In this document: positions 12,016 through 21,251 of the stretch, piece by piece
How positions within the stretch are numbered: the stretch's first letter is position 1
Layout: the number at the start of each line of letters is the position of its first letter
From: Bacteroidetes bacterium MED-G17
GTDB taxonomy: Bacteria > Bacteroidota > Bacteroidia > NS11-12g > UBA9320
Length of the DNA: 64,000 nt
Assembly: GCA_002457675.1 (NCBI GenBank)
Contig: NTKK01000009.1
Location: 1-64,000, forward strand
Direction: 5' to 3'
Position numbers and translations under genes: made by a program
Notes under the pieces: generated by a model
The model's database searches: none
The model's input: only the letters and a program-made list of their open reading frames with translations
What the model was told of the DNA's origin: nothing

Positions 12016-12711
12016 TTATATATTGGCAAATTTTGTATCAATTGGAATTCCAGGGCTCATTGTACTTGAAAGTGTAATACTTTGAAAGTATGTGCCTTTT
12101 GCAGCAGACGGTTTCAGTTTTGTAAGTGTATTGACCAGTTCTTGAGCATTTTCGAAAATCTTTTCTGAAGTAAAGGATACTTTCCCAATAGATGTATGTA
12201 TTATACCAGTTTTATCTACTTTAAAATCAATTTTACCCGCTTTAACATCTTTTACTGCTTGACCGACATTTTGAGTTACTGTACCTGATTTCGGATTTGG
12301 CATAAGGCCTCTAGGTCCAAGTACCCTACCAAGTTTCCCTACTTTGGCCATTACACTTGGCATAGTAATGATTACGTCAATATCTACCCAACCACCTTCG
12401 ATTTTGGTTATATACTCATCTAATCCAACATGATCTGCGCCTGCAGCTTTTGCCTCCTCTTCTTTATCAGGAGAACACAAAACCAAAACTTTTACATCTT
12501 TTCCTATTCCATGTGGAAGCGCTACGCTGCCTCTCACCATTTGGTTAGCTTGTTTAGGATCTACGCCAAGTTTTACGTCTAAATCAACTGAGGCGTCAAA
12601 CTTTGTAAATGTCACGTCTTTGACCAAAGCAGAGGCTTCCTGTAGCGTATACTTTTTATTGGTTTCCACCTTTGCTACTGCATCTTTTCTATTTTTTGTA
12701 TTCTTTGCCAT
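12016..12711 (-). CDS. rplA: 50S ribosomal protein L1
   Basis: [22 protein letters not shown] motif. Confidence 0.99.
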   Translation of the reverse strand: MAKNTKNRKDAVAKVETNKKYTLQEASALVKDVTFTKFDASVDLDVKLGVDPKQANQMVRGSVALPHGIGKDVKVLVLCSPDKEEEAKAAGADHVGLDEYITKIEGGWVDIDVIITMPSVMAKVGKLGRVLGPRGLMPNPKSGTVTQNVGQAVKDVKAGKIDFKVDKTGIIHTSIGKVSFTSEKIFENAQELVNTLTKLKPSAAKGTYFQSITLSSTMSPGIPIDTKFANI

Positions 12712-12715
12712 TGAT

Positions 12716-13156
12716 TTAGTTTTTAGGAAATTCTCCTTCTACTGTTATGCCCATACTTCGCGCTGTTCCAGCAACCATTTTCATTGCTGACTCAACCGTA
12801 AATGCGTTCAAATCAGGCATCTTATCCTGAGCGATTGTCTTTACTTGATCCCAAGAGACGGAACCAACTTTTACTCTATTTGGTTCTGATGAACCACTTT
12901 TCTTCTTCAGCGCTTCTAATAGCTGCGAAGGAACTGGTGGGGTCTTAATGACGAAATCAAATGATTTGTCTTGAAATACAGTTATCACTACAGGAAGAAC
13001 TTTTCCTTGCTTATCTTGTGTTCTCGCGTTGAATGCTTTACAAAAATCCATTATATTTAGGCCTTTTGCACCCAAAGCTGGGCCTATGGGAGGTGCTGGG
13101 TTGGCTTGTCCTCCGCGAACTTGTAATTTTACGTATCCTGTAATTTCTTTTGCCAT
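12716..13156 (-). CDS. rplK: 50S ribosomal protein L11
   Basis: [30 protein letters not shown] motif. Confidence 0.99.
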   Translation of the reverse strand: MAKEITGYVKLQVRGGQANPAPPIGPALGAKGLNIMDFCKAFNARTQDKQGKVLPVVITVFQDKSFDFVIKTPPVPSQLLEALKKKSGSSEPNRVKVGSVSWDQVKTIAQDKMPDLNAFTVESAMKMVAGTARSMGITVEGEFPKN

Positions 13157-13713
13157 TATGTTTCTTTTTCTACTTGATTAAAATTCAATTCTAATGGGGT
13201 TTTGCGACCCAAAATTTTGACCATTATTCTTAATTTCTTTTTGTCATCTAACACCTCTTCAATAACTCCACTGAAACCACTAAATGGGCCATCGGTAACT
13301 TTGATAAATTCTCCCACTATAAATGGCTCCGTGCCCAATCCTCCTTGTTCATTAGATTCGTCAACTTGTCCAAGGATTCGGTTTATTTCGCTTTGTCTGA
13401 GTGGTGTTGGTACTTCTGAATTGTCGCCTAAAAATCCTACAACTCCATTAATTCCCCTAATAGTAGGTAGTACTTCTCCAGTGAGCTGAGCGTTGATTAA
13501 AATATACCCTGGGAAATAGTTTTTTTCTCTCACTTTCTTTTGGCCATTTTTTACTTCATAGACTTTCTGAAGAGGAATAAGAATTTCTGGGACATATTTG
13601 GTAAGACCTTCTCTGCCAAGTTCTAATTCGATAATTGCTTTTACCTTATTCTCTTGACCAGAGATAGCTCTAACTACGTACCAGTTGTATTCCGATGTTG
13701 CTTCAGCTACCAT
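13156..13713 (-). CDS. nusG: transcription termination/antitermination protein NusG
   Basis: [20 protein letters not shown]...FFPGYI-like segment and KOW domain [19 protein letters not shown]. Confidence 0.98.
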   Translation of the reverse strand: MVAEATSEYNWYVVRAISGQENKVKAIIELELGREGLTKYVPEILIPLQKVYEVKNGQKKVREKNYFPGYILINAQLTGEVLPTIRGINGVVGFLGDNSEVPTPLRQSEINRILGQVDESNEQGGLGTEPFIVGEFIKVTDGPFSGFSGVIEEVLDDKKKLRIMVKILGRKTPLELNFNQVEKET

Positions 13714-13715
13714 GA

Positions 13716-13910
13716 TTATTTAAAAAACTGATAAAATGTTTTAGTGGTAAACCCAAATCCCGAGTCGATTATGTAAATAATGATGGCGAAAATTATTGAT
13801 GCAACCAAAACCAAAAGCGTACTATTCCGGAGCTCGTCCCAAGCAGGCCAGTTTACTTTGTTAACCAACTCGTCGTAGGTTAAATCCCACATTTCTCTTA
13901 TTTTACTCAT
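13716..13910 (-). CDS. secE: preprotein translocase subunit SecE
   Basis: MSKIREMWDLTYDELVNKVNWPAWDELRNSTLLVLVASIIFAIIIYIIDSGFGF. The ORF-track start (13949) lies inside tRNA-Trp, so the ATG at 13908-13910 is preferred. Confidence 0.93.
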   Translation of the reverse strand: MSKIREMWDLTYDELVNKVNWPAWDELRNSTLLVLVASIIFAIIIYIIDSGFGFTTKTFYQFFK

Positions 13911-13918
13911 GTTTTTTG

Positions 13919-13991
13919 CACGGGTGGAGAGACTCGAACTCCCAGCCAACGGTTTTGGAGACCGCTACTCTACCAATTGAGCTACACCCGT
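13919..13991 (-). tRNA. tRNA-Trp (CCA)
   Basis: Minus strand ACGGGTGTAGCTCAATTGGTAGAGTAGCGGTCTCCAAAACCGTTGGCTGGGAGTTCGAGTCTCTCCACCCGTG; 7-bp acceptor stem, anticodon CCA. Confidence 0.97.
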
Positions 13992-14009
13992 AACCTTTTT
14001 ATTATAATA

Positions 14010-15197
14010 TTAATCTATAATTTCAGTTACTTGACCTGCTCCAACTGTTCTACCTCCTTCACGGATTGCAAATTTCAATCCTTTTTCCATTGCTACTGGG
14101 TTAATTAGCTCAACAGTTATTGTAACATTGTCACCAGGCATTACCATTTCTGTTCCTTCGGCAAGTTTAATTTCTCCAGTTACATCTGTTGTCCTGAAAT
14201 AGAATTGTGGTCTGTATTTGTTGAAAAACGGGGTGTGTCGTCCACCTTCTTCTTTCGAAAGAACATACACTTCTGCTTTGAAAGTTTTATGCGGCTTTAC
14301 CGAACCAGGAGCAATGATTACCATACCTCGCTTGATATCAGTTTTTTCGATTCCTCTCAGTAGAAGCCCTGCGTTATCTCCCGCTTGTCCTTGATCTAGA
14401 AGCTTTCTGAACATTTCTACTCCAGTACATGTAGATTTCATTCCTTCGGCACCCATACCTATTATCTCTACTTCGTCACCAACGTTGATGATGCCAGTTT
14501 CAATTCTTCCAGTTGCAACAGTTCCTCTTCCAGTGATTGAGAAAACATCCTCAACTGGCATCAGGAATGCTTTGTCAACCAAACGTGGTGGCACAGGAAT
14601 CCAAGTATCAACAGCTTCCATAAGCTCTTCTACTGTTTTTACCCACTTGTCTTCACCATTGAGTGCTCCTAAAGCCGAACCTTGGATGATAGGTGTATCG
14701 TCTGACTCAAATTCATAAAATTCGAGTAATTCTCTTATTTCCATTTCTACCAATTCTAAAAGTTCTTCATCATCTACCATGTCTACCTTATTCATGAAAA
14801 TAACAAGTCTTGGGACACCAACTTGTCTACATAGCAAAATGTGCTCTTTGGTTTGTGGCATAGGGCCGTCTGTAGATGCAACAACAAGTATGGCACCATC
14901 CATTTGGGCAGCACCTGTGACCATGTTTTTTACATAATCAGCGTGACCAGGACAGTCTACGTGTGCATAATGTCGTGATTCTGTTTGGTATTCAATGTGC
15001 GCTGTATTGATCGTAATACCTCTTTCTTTTTCTTCGGGAGCTGAGTCAATTGTATCAAAGTCACTTTGTTCAGCTAAGCCTTTAGAAGACAATACCTTGG
15101 ATATTGCCGCGGTTAAAGTTGTTTTACCATGGTCAACGTGTCCAATGGTACCAATGTTTACGTGTTCTTTCGAACGGTCAAATGATTCTTTTGCCAT
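14010..15197 (-). CDS. tuf: translation elongation factor Tu
   Basis: 395 aa; [46 protein letters not shown]. Confidence 0.99.
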   Translation of the reverse strand: MAKESFDRSKEHVNIGTIGHVDHGKTTLTAAISKVLSSKGLAEQSDFDTIDSAPEEKERGITINTAHIEYQTESRHYAHVDCPGHADYVKNMVTGAAQMDGAILVVASTDGPMPQTKEHILLCRQVGVPRLVIFMNKVDMVDDEELLELVEMEIRELLEFYEFESDDTPIIQGSALGALNGEDKWVKTVEELMEAVDTWIPVPPRLVDKAFLMPVEDVFSITGRGTVATGRIETGIINVGDEVEIIGMGAEGMKSTCTGVEMFRKLLDQGQAGDNAGLLLRGIEKTDIKRGMVIIAPGSVKPHKTFKAEVYVLSKEEGGRHTPFFNKYRPQFYFRTTDVTGEIKLAEGTEMVMPGDNVTITVELINPVAMEKGLKFAIREGGRTVGAGQVTEIID

Positions 15198-15231
15198 TTT
15201 GTTATTTTATTTTATTGTATCTGTGTAACAG

Positions 15232-15303
15232 AGCCAATGACGGGAGTTGAACCCGTGACCTTTTCCTTACCAAGGAAACGCTCTACCCCTGAGCTACATC
15301 GGC
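15232..15303 (-). tRNA. tRNA-Thr (GGT)
   Basis: Minus strand GCCGATGTAGCTCAGGGGTAGAGCGTTTCCTTGGTAAGGAAAAGGTCACGGGTTCAACTCCCGTCATTGGCT; anticodon GGT. Confidence 0.96.
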
Positions 15304-15369
15304 CTATTAGCCATTTCTTTTTGGTAGGCCAACTACCATGTCAACACACAATTTTCAACTCAACTTATG

Positions 15370-15442
15370 AGCGGGAGACGAGGCTCGAACCCGCGACCTA
15401 CAGCTTGGAAGGCTGTCGCTCTACCAACTGAGCTACTCCCGC
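15370..15442 (-). tRNA. tRNA-Gly (TCC)
   Basis: Minus strand GCGGGAGTAGCTCAGTTGGTAGAGCGACAGCCTTCCAAGCTGTAGGTCGCGGGTTCGAGCCTCGTCTCCCGCT; anticodon TCC. Confidence 0.97.
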
Positions 15443-15527
15443 ATACAGCTTATCAAAGTTCGGCTAGAAACTTTGATTCTATATGCTGATGGACACGCCA
15501 TCAAAATAATACAAGCTCACCTTTATT

Positions 15528-15611
15528 TGGTGGGGAGAGCAGGATTCGAACCTGCGTAGCCGAAGCAACGGATTTACAGTCCGTCCCATTTGACCGCTCT
15601 GGTATCTCCCC
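15528..15611 (-). tRNA. tRNA-Tyr (GTA), 3' CCA encoded
   Basis: Minus strand GGGGAGATACCAGAGCGGTCAAATGGGACGGACTGTAAATCCGTTGCTTCGGCTACGCAGGTTCGAATCCTGCTCTCCCCACCA; long variable arm, anticodon GTA. Confidence 0.97.
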
Positions 15612-15624
15612 ATATAGGTGACTG

Positions 15625-15697
15625 AGCCGCCTATTGGACTCGAACCAACGACCGGCTGATTACAAATCAGCTGCTCTACCAACTGAGCTAAGGCGGC
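15625..15697 (-). tRNA. tRNA-Thr (TGT)
   Basis: Minus strand GCCGCCTTAGCTCAGTTGGTAGAGCAGCTGATTTGTAATCAGCCGGTCGTTGGTTCGAGTCCAATAGGCGGCT; anticodon TGT. Confidence 0.97.
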
Positions 15698-15762
15698 TTG
15701 TTTTATAGAACATTCCCGAGAAATAGACCTTCCTTTCATGGTGGGCCTGTTTTTTGGGTTTG

Positions 15763-15793
15763 CAAATGTATTTTATTTGTCTATAATTTCAAA
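15763..15793 (-). promoter_or_regulatory. Bacteroidota-type sigma-A promoter upstream of the tRNA-tuf cluster
   Basis: Minus strand TTTG-N19-TACATTTG, matching the -33 TTTG / -7 TAnnTTTG consensus, about 65 bp upstream of tRNA-Thr. Confidence 0.7.
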
Positions 15794-15827
15794 TATTAAA
15801 TTTATTTTTTTACGAAGTATTTCCTCG

Positions 15828-16721
15828 TCAATTTTTATTGTTAGGATGTGCTTTTTCATGTGTATCCTTCAAGAATTTTATATCTACTTGAGCATAGATT
15901 TGTGTTGAAGTTAAACTTGAATGTCCCAAAAGATTTTTGATTGTATTTAAATCTGCACCATTTTGAAGAAGAAGAGTGGCAAAGGTGTGACGAAGAACGT
16001 GGGGGCTTTTTTTTGAAGATTTACTTATTTGGGATAAGGTTTTTTGGATGGAGTTATAGACATATTTTGGGTATAAGGGTTTTGCCTTTTTATTACAGAA
16101 AAGATATTCTTCTGGCAAATTGTGCTCTTTTTTAGTGGAAATATATTTTTCAAGAATTTCTTTTAAAGTAGGTAAAATAGGACATAAACGTTCTTTATTA
16201 CCTTTTCCTTTGAGCTTAATTTGACTTTTTTGTAAGTCTATCTGATTTTGTTTGCAATTGATTGCTTCAGCCCTTCTTGCTCCTGTGAATAGCAAGAAAT
16301 TAAATAAAGTATAGCCTAACAATTGGTCATAATTCATTTTATTATGATTACAGGATTGAAATAAGAGTTCCAACTCATTTAATCGTATAAAAGAGGGTAC
16401 TTTTGTTGGGATTTTAGGACTTATAATTTTCGTTGTCGGATTGCCTTGAAAAAGTTTTTTCTTTTGTAAGAAATTATAAAATGTTCTAAAGCTTGACGCT
16501 TTTCTTTTGATTGTTGTTTCTGCAAAATTTTGTTTTGAAAGGTTTCTAAGGTATTCTCGAAGTAGTTGCTCGTTTATTTCTTGGATTGAATTTATCTGGC
16601 AAGACTTACTAAATTGTTCTAAATCTGTTCGATATGATTGCAAAGTGCGTTGAGAGAAATTCTTCGACTTTTTAAGGTAGTCGATAAATGGGTTTATATA
16701 GTTTTCGGAAAAAGAACTCAA
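15828..16721 (-). CDS. tyrosine recombinase (XerC/XerD family)
   Basis: 297 aa; N-terminal SAM-like core-binding fold; catalytic pattern GARRAEAI..., HVLRHTFATLLLQNGADLNTIKNLLGHSSLTSTQIYAQV. Confidence 0.93.
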   Translation of the reverse strand: MSSFSENYINPFIDYLKKSKNFSQRTLQSYRTDLEQFSKSCQINSIQEINEQLLREYLRNLSKQNFAETTIKRKASSFRTFYNFLQKKKLFQGNPTTKIISPKIPTKVPSFIRLNELELLFQSCNHNKMNYDQLLGYTLFNFLLFTGARRAEAINCKQNQIDLQKSQIKLKGKGNKERLCPILPTLKEILEKYISTKKEHNLPEEYLFCNKKAKPLYPKYVYNSIQKTLSQISKSSKKSPHVLRHTFATLLLQNGADLNTIKNLLGHSSLTSTQIYAQVDIKFLKDTHEKAHPNNKN

Positions 16722-17473
16722 TTTAGCAAACTATCTATATTCACAAAATAAGGGCTTATTTTGTTGATGAACGATTCTTCAAATAAATCAATGTATGCAG
16801 TATCTTGAAAGTTAAAGGAGGCATCTTTTTTAAGCTGTAAATAAATGGCCTTGGCGTTGGCCGTTTGAATGTATGGATGCTCAATAAGGGTCTTATAATC
16901 TGCATACCTAAGATTTATCGTTTTTACTTCTTTGGGGTTTACAAAAGTTTGGGTGTACAATGTATTTAATTCTTCTTTAGAAATCCCATAAATGTCTTGA
17001 TATTGCGACTTGTCGTAAAATCCTCCAAGTGCATCCCTGAAATTTAAAGTTCTGTTGCTCAATTTATGATTTTGTAAGATGCGATTTAATTGGTAAAAAT
17101 TGCATGTATTCAAATTGACTAATTTAGTCTTTTTCTTACCAATATTAATGTAGCCATACCGTGTTAGTAGATCTAAGTGTGTTTGTTGAATTCCATAAAT
17201 TTTACTCAACTCACTTTTTTTGTTGAAGCCGTTTATTTTTTTTCGATAACTACAATAAATTGACGCAATTTTTGCAGGTAAGCTTATGGAAATCAATGAG
17301 TCCTTTGAAACTTTATTTAAATCAAAAGGTTTGATTTTTTTAATTGACTTAACTTCCTTAATGCTATCTTCTATTGCCTTGTTGGCCAACCATTCTTTTA
17401 TGGAAGCAGGCATAGAATCGTCGGCGCTGTAGAATTTTGGTAACAAAATTCTGAACAACAGTGCAGCAAACAA
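16718..17473 (-). CDS. helix-hairpin-helix (ComEA-like) protein; true N-terminus probably lies further upstream
   Basis: Repeats of (V)NLNTCNFYQLNRIL.., INLRYADYKTLIEHPYI..NAKAIYL and KSELSKIYGIQQTHLDLL are HHH-like; the annotated start is a TTG inside a likely TM helix. Confidence 0.8.
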   Translation of the reverse strand: MFAALLFRILLPKFYSADDSMPASIKEWLANKAIEDSIKEVKSIKKIKPFDLNKVSKDSLISISLPAKIASIYCSYRKKINGFNKKSELSKIYGIQQTHLDLLTRYGYINIGKKKTKLVNLNTCNFYQLNRILQNHKLSNRTLNFRDALGGFYDKSQYQDIYGISKEELNTLYTQTFVNPKEVKTINLRYADYKTLIEHPYIQTANAKAIYLQLKKDASFNFQDTAYIDLFEESFINKISPYFVNIDSLLN

Positions 17474-17556
17474 TATGACTAGGAGGACATAAAATCCATT
17501 CCTTTCTTGCTTTTTATTGTGAAAAAAAAGATTGAAATGGATTGAAATTTTTCAGA

Positions 17557-18816
17557 TTATACTAATTGTGAGGCTTCTACCAAATTATCCTTTTTATATG
17601 CTCCGGCATTTAACTTTTTTGAAATGGCATTAAATGCATCTATGGTCGTTTGAACGTCTTCCAATGTGTGAGCAGCAGTAGGAATCATTCTGAGAAGAAT
17701 TACCCCTTTGGGTACAACAGGATAAGTTACAATTGAGCAAAAAATATCATAGTTTTCTCGCAAATCATAGGCCAAATGTGTGGCCTCGGCAACGGTTCCA
17801 TTTAAATAAACAGGCGTAACTGCAGATTTTGTGGCTCCAATATTAAAGCCAGATTCCTTAAATCCTTTTTGTAAGGCATTGGCGACCCTCCAAAGTTGGT
17901 CTTTGTGCTCTGTAGATTTCATTATCATTTCCAATCTTTTAATACCACCAATAACTAAAGGCATGGGCAATGATTTGGCAAAAATTTGAGACCTCATATT
18001 GTACCTTAGGAAACGTACAATGTCTTTATCACTAGAAATGAAGGCACCAATACTTGCCATGGATTTTGCAAAAGTGCTAAAGTAAATATCAATTTCATTT
18101 TGAACGCCTTGCTCAACACCTGTTCCTTCTCCTTTGGGGCCTAGCGTTCCAAAGCCATGCGCATCATCCACTAGAAGCCGAAAATGGAATTTATCTTTGA
18201 GGTTAACAATTTCTTTTAATTTTCCTTGATTACCTGTCATACCAAAAACTCCTTCAGTTATGACCAGAATTGCACCTCCAGTTTCCTCCGCTAGTTTGCT
18301 CGCTCTTTCTAGCTGTTTCTCGCAGTTTTCTATGTCATTGTGCTTAAAAACGAATCTTTTGCCTTGGTGTAATCTTACACCGTCAATTATGCATGCATGG
18401 GATTCAGCATCATATACTATGATGTCTCTTCTGTCTACCACAGCGTCGATCAGAGACAATATGCCCTGGTAACCAAAATTCACTAAAATGGTATCCTCTT
18501 TATTCACAAATTTTGAGAGTTCACTTTCTAAGTATTCGTGTTTTGAGGTATTGCCACTCATCATTCTTGAACCCATTGGGTAGGCCAAGCCCCATTCCTT
18601 AGCAGCTTCCTCATCAACTTTTCTAATCTCAGGATGGTTGCCAAGACCTAAATAATTATTGATGCTCCAATTCAATACGGTTTTTCCATTGAAGTTCATA
18701 TGAGGAGATAACTCTCCTTCCAATTTTGGAAATGTAAAGTAACCATGGGCTTCTTTATGATGCATACCTAAAGGTCCCATATTGTTTCTCAGTTTTTCGA
18801 ATAAATCCGCGCTCAT
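17557..18816 (-). CDS. PLP-dependent alpha-oxoamine synthase family enzyme (2-amino-3-ketobutyrate CoA ligase / serine palmitoyltransferase-like)
   Basis: NWSINNYLGLGNHPEI, DAESHACIIDGVRL, LLVDDAHGFGTLGPKGEG, STFAKSMASIGAFI (PLP lysine). Start trimmed to ATG 18816, just downstream of a TACCTTTG box. Confidence 0.88.
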   Translation of the reverse strand: MSADLFEKLRNNMGPLGMHHKEAHGYFTFPKLEGELSPHMNFNGKTVLNWSINNYLGLGNHPEIRKVDEEAAKEWGLAYPMGSRMMSGNTSKHEYLESELSKFVNKEDTILVNFGYQGILSLIDAVVDRRDIIVYDAESHACIIDGVRLHQGKRFVFKHNDIENCEKQLERASKLAEETGGAILVITEGVFGMTGNQGKLKEIVNLKDKFHFRLLVDDAHGFGTLGPKGEGTGVEQGVQNEIDIYFSTFAKSMASIGAFISSDKDIVRFLRYNMRSQIFAKSLPMPLVIGGIKRLEMIMKSTEHKDQLWRVANALQKGFKESGFNIGATKSAVTPVYLNGTVAEATHLAYDLRENYDIFCSIVTYPVVPKGVILLRMIPTAAHTLEDVQTTIDAFNAISKKLNAGAYKKDNLVEASQLV

Positions 18817-18825
18817 AAGCTTATG

Positions 18826-18833
18826 CAAAGGTA
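18826..18833 (-). promoter_or_regulatory. candidate -7 box (TACCTTTG) for the alpha-oxoamine synthase gene
   Basis: Minus strand TACCTTTGCataagcttATG; no clear -33 TTTG. Confidence 0.4.
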
Positions 18834-18907
18834 AAACAAATAGCGTCTTATTTGTTTGAAAAACATACAAATAAATATAATTTTATTAAAGGCTTATTAT
18901 AAAATTG

Positions 18908-18915
18908 TATCTTTG
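18908..18915 (+). promoter_or_regulatory. candidate -7 box (TATCTTTG) for bamD
   Basis: Plus strand TATCTTTGCACGCtTTGCCGAAGAAA; matches TAnnTTTG; no clear -33 element. Confidence 0.4.
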
Positions 18916-18921
18916 CACGCT

Positions 18922-19746
18922 TTGCCGAAGAAATTTCTCATATTTCCATTTGTTTTTCTTCTAATATCCTCCTGCACAGAGTACTCTAAAGCGTTAAAGG
19001 AAAAAGATAAGGCCAAAAAATTGGCGTATGCAAAGAAATACTATAACAAGCAAGATTATGTTAGAGCTCAACCTCTATTGGAAGATTTGATGACCGAATA
19101 TTTAGGCAGAGAAGAGAATGAATTGGTACATCTATATGTTGCTTACACGCAATATGGCTTGAGAAATTACTTGCTCGCAGCTCATTATTTTGAAAGTTTT
19201 GCTCAAACGTACCCTTTGAGTGATTCTGCTGTCAAAGCTAAATTCATGAATGCCTATTGCTTTTACCACAAGGCACTTCCGTCTAATTTAGATCAGGTAA
19301 ACACCAAAAATGCAATTGAAAAGTTTCAAATATTCATCAATCAAAATCCTACGAGTTCTTTGGTACCTAGATGTAACGAAATCATGGATAAACTTCGGAG
19401 TCAGGTCTTAGAAAAGGCATACGAAAATGCCAAACAATACTATAAAATAAGACGTTACAAAAGTGCTATTGTGGCCATAGAAAATGCTTTGGCAGACTAT
19501 CCAGATATTCCTCAGCGAGATGAATTATATTTTCTGAAAGTACAGTCCGCTTATGAATATGCGCGCAATAGTATAAATGAAACGCAGGAGAAACGTTTTA
19601 AAAAGGCCAAGAGCCATATTCAGGATCTGAGGTCGGATAATCCGAAAAGTTCTTTTTTACCAGTAGTATACGACTTAGAGGTAAAAATAAATCAAGAATT
19701 AGCCAAAGTTTCACAATCCAATAAAAATAAAAATGAGCAATTTTAA
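18922..19746 (+). CDS. bamD: outer membrane assembly lipoprotein BamD-like (TPR)
   Basis: LPKKFLIFPFVFLLISSCTEYSKALKEKDKAKKLAYAKKYYNKQDYVRAQPLLEDLM...FMNAYCFYHKA; lipobox plus TPRs. ORF track start is 18856; TTG at 18922 preferred because of the promoter box and the signal peptide. Confidence 0.85.
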   Translation: MPKKFLIFPFVFLLISSCTEYSKALKEKDKAKKLAYAKKYYNKQDYVRAQPLLEDLMTEYLGREENELVHLYVAYTQYGLRNYLLAAHYFESFAQTYPLSDSAVKAKFMNAYCFYHKALPSNLDQVNTKNAIEKFQIFINQNPTSSLVPRCNEIMDKLRSQVLEKAYENAKQYYKIRRYKSAIVAIENALADYPDIPQRDELYFLKVQSAYEYARNSINETQEKRFKKAKSHIQDLRSDNPKSSFLPVVYDLEVKINQELAKVSQSNKNKNEQF

Positions 19747-20065
19747 AATTCCAGAAAAAACAAGCGATTCCACTGTTACGAGAGATCTTAATCAGTTAGA
19801 TCACGAAACAGAAAATTTGTATGAATCAGTGGTAGTACTTTCAAAAAGAGCCAATCAGCTAAACATTGACCTAAAGGAAGAACTGCAAAAGAAATTAGAA
19901 GAGTTTTCTTCGGATATTGACAATCTCGAAGAAATTTTTGAAAATAGGGAGCAAATAGAAATTTCACGTTTTTATGAGCAGTTACCTAAGCCAACGCTTA
20001 TTGCAATTCAAGAATTCTTAGAAGGAAAGGTTTATCACCGAAACCCTTCAGAAGATGAGGCTTAG
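19733..20065 (+). CDS. rpoZ: DNA-directed RNA polymerase omega-like subunit (Bacteroidota RpoZ-like)
   Basis: 110 aa; LYESVVVLSKRANQLNIDLKEELQKKLEEF; located between bamD and coaBC. Confidence 0.75.
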   Translation: MSNFKIPEKTSDSTVTRDLNQLDHETENLYESVVVLSKRANQLNIDLKEELQKKLEEFSSDIDNLEEIFENREQIEISRFYEQLPKPTLIAIQEFLEGKVYHRNPSEDEA

Positions 20066-21251
20066 AAGGAAAAATGTGCTTGTAGGAATTTCAGCAGGAA
20101 TTGCTGCCTACAAAATACCTGTATTGATAAGACTTCTCAAAAAAGAAGGAGCGGAGGTTCGTGTTATTACCACGTCAGAAGCACAAAATTTCGTAACTCC
20201 TCTCACATTAAGTACGCTCTCAGGCAACCCTGTTCTGTCTGAATTTTATGACAAAAATGGTTCTTGGAATAATCATGTAGAGCTTGCTCTTTGGTCAGAT
20301 ATATTTCTTCTAGCCCCGGCAACATTGAATACTCTTGCAAAAATGGCTCATGGAATATGTGATAATTTGTTGTTAGCTACATATTTCAGTATGAAAAAAG
20401 GAAAGATTTATTTTGCTCCAGCAATGGATTTGGATATGTACAAGCATGATAGCACGACAAAAAATATTCAAATGCTAATAAAAACTGGTGCTGTAGAATT
20501 GCCCGCACAAAATGGTAAACTGGCAAGTGGATTGAGCGGATTTGGTCGAATGATGGAACCTTCCGAAATTATCCAGAAAATAATTGACCATCAGTTGGAC
20601 AATCTACCTTTGAAAGGACAAAAATGTTTGGTCTCGGCTGGTCCAACTTACGAACCTATTGACCCTGTGCGTTATATTGGGAACTATAGTTCAGGTAAAA
20701 TGGGTGTAGCAATTGCAAATGCTTTATTCAACAAGGGTGCTTCTGTGACACTCGTGCATGGACCAATCGACAAAAACCTAGTATTGAGTGGCTTAGAACT
20801 TCGACCAATACAGTCTGCTGAGGAAATGCAATTTGCCATGGAAGCAGAATTTGATAAAGCAGATATTGTAATAATGGCCGCCGCCGTAGCTGACTATAGA
20901 CCAAAGAATGTAGGTCAAGAAAAAATGAAAAAAAGCAAAACAGAAATTAGCTTAGAATTGGTCAAAAATCCTGACATATTGCTGAATTTAGGCAAACGAA
21001 AAAAAAGTCAAATTTTGGTAGGGTTTGCGTTAGAAACCCAGGATGAGTTTGAAAATGCCAAAAAGAAAATGATTGGCAAAAATCTTGATTTTATTGTGGT
21101 GAATAATCCGAAAAATGAAGGAGCCGGTTTTGAACATAACACCAATCAGGTGTCTATTATTTTCCCTAATGACAAAATAAAAGAAGTTCCAAAATCACAG
21201 AAATCAGAAATTGCAGAAATAATCGTTGATGAAATAGTAGCTTTAAAATGA
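20055..21251 (+). CDS. coaBC: bifunctional phosphopantothenoylcysteine decarboxylase / phosphopantothenate-cysteine ligase
   Basis: GISAGIAAYKIPVLIRLLKKEGAEVRVI, APAMDLDMY, VSAGPTYEPIDPVRYIGNYSSGKMGVAIA. Confidence 0.97.
   Translation: MRLRRKNVLVGISAGIAAYKIPVLIRLLKKEGAEVRVITTSEAQNFVTPLTLSTLSGNPVLSEFYDKNGSWNNHVELALWSDIFLLAPATLNTLAKMAHGICDNLLLATYFSMKKGKIYFAPAMDLDMYKHDSTTKNIQMLIKTGAVELPAQNGKLASGLSGFGRMMEPSEIIQKIIDHQLDNLPLKGQKCLVSAGPTYEPIDPVRYIGNYSSGKMGVAIANALFNKGASVTLVHGPIDKNLVLSGLELRPIQSAEEMQFAMEAEFDKADIVIMAAAVADYRPKNVGQEKMKKSKTEISLELVKNPDILLNLGKRKKSQILVGFALETQDEFENAKKKMIGKNLDFIVVNNPKNEGAGFEHNTNQVSIIFPNDKIKEVPKSQKSEIAEIIVDEIVALK

Noticed and set aside
15237-15431. 64-aa plus-strand ORF MTGVEPVTFSLPRKRSTPELHRP...
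   Set aside because: Entirely over tRNA-Thr and tRNA-Gly genes (antisense); a well-known tRNA-derived false ORF.
15479-15739. 86-aa minus-strand ORF ...ALAQLVEQLICNQPVVGSSPIGGS...
   Set aside because: Translation of tRNA-Thr and tRNA-Tyr sequences, a classic spurious ORF.
15828-16721. Tyrosine recombinase next to a tRNA cluster as evidence of an integrated element
   Set aside because: Sequence looks like a core XerC/D, lies in an operon with housekeeping genes, and no att repeats or cargo were seen near the tRNAs.
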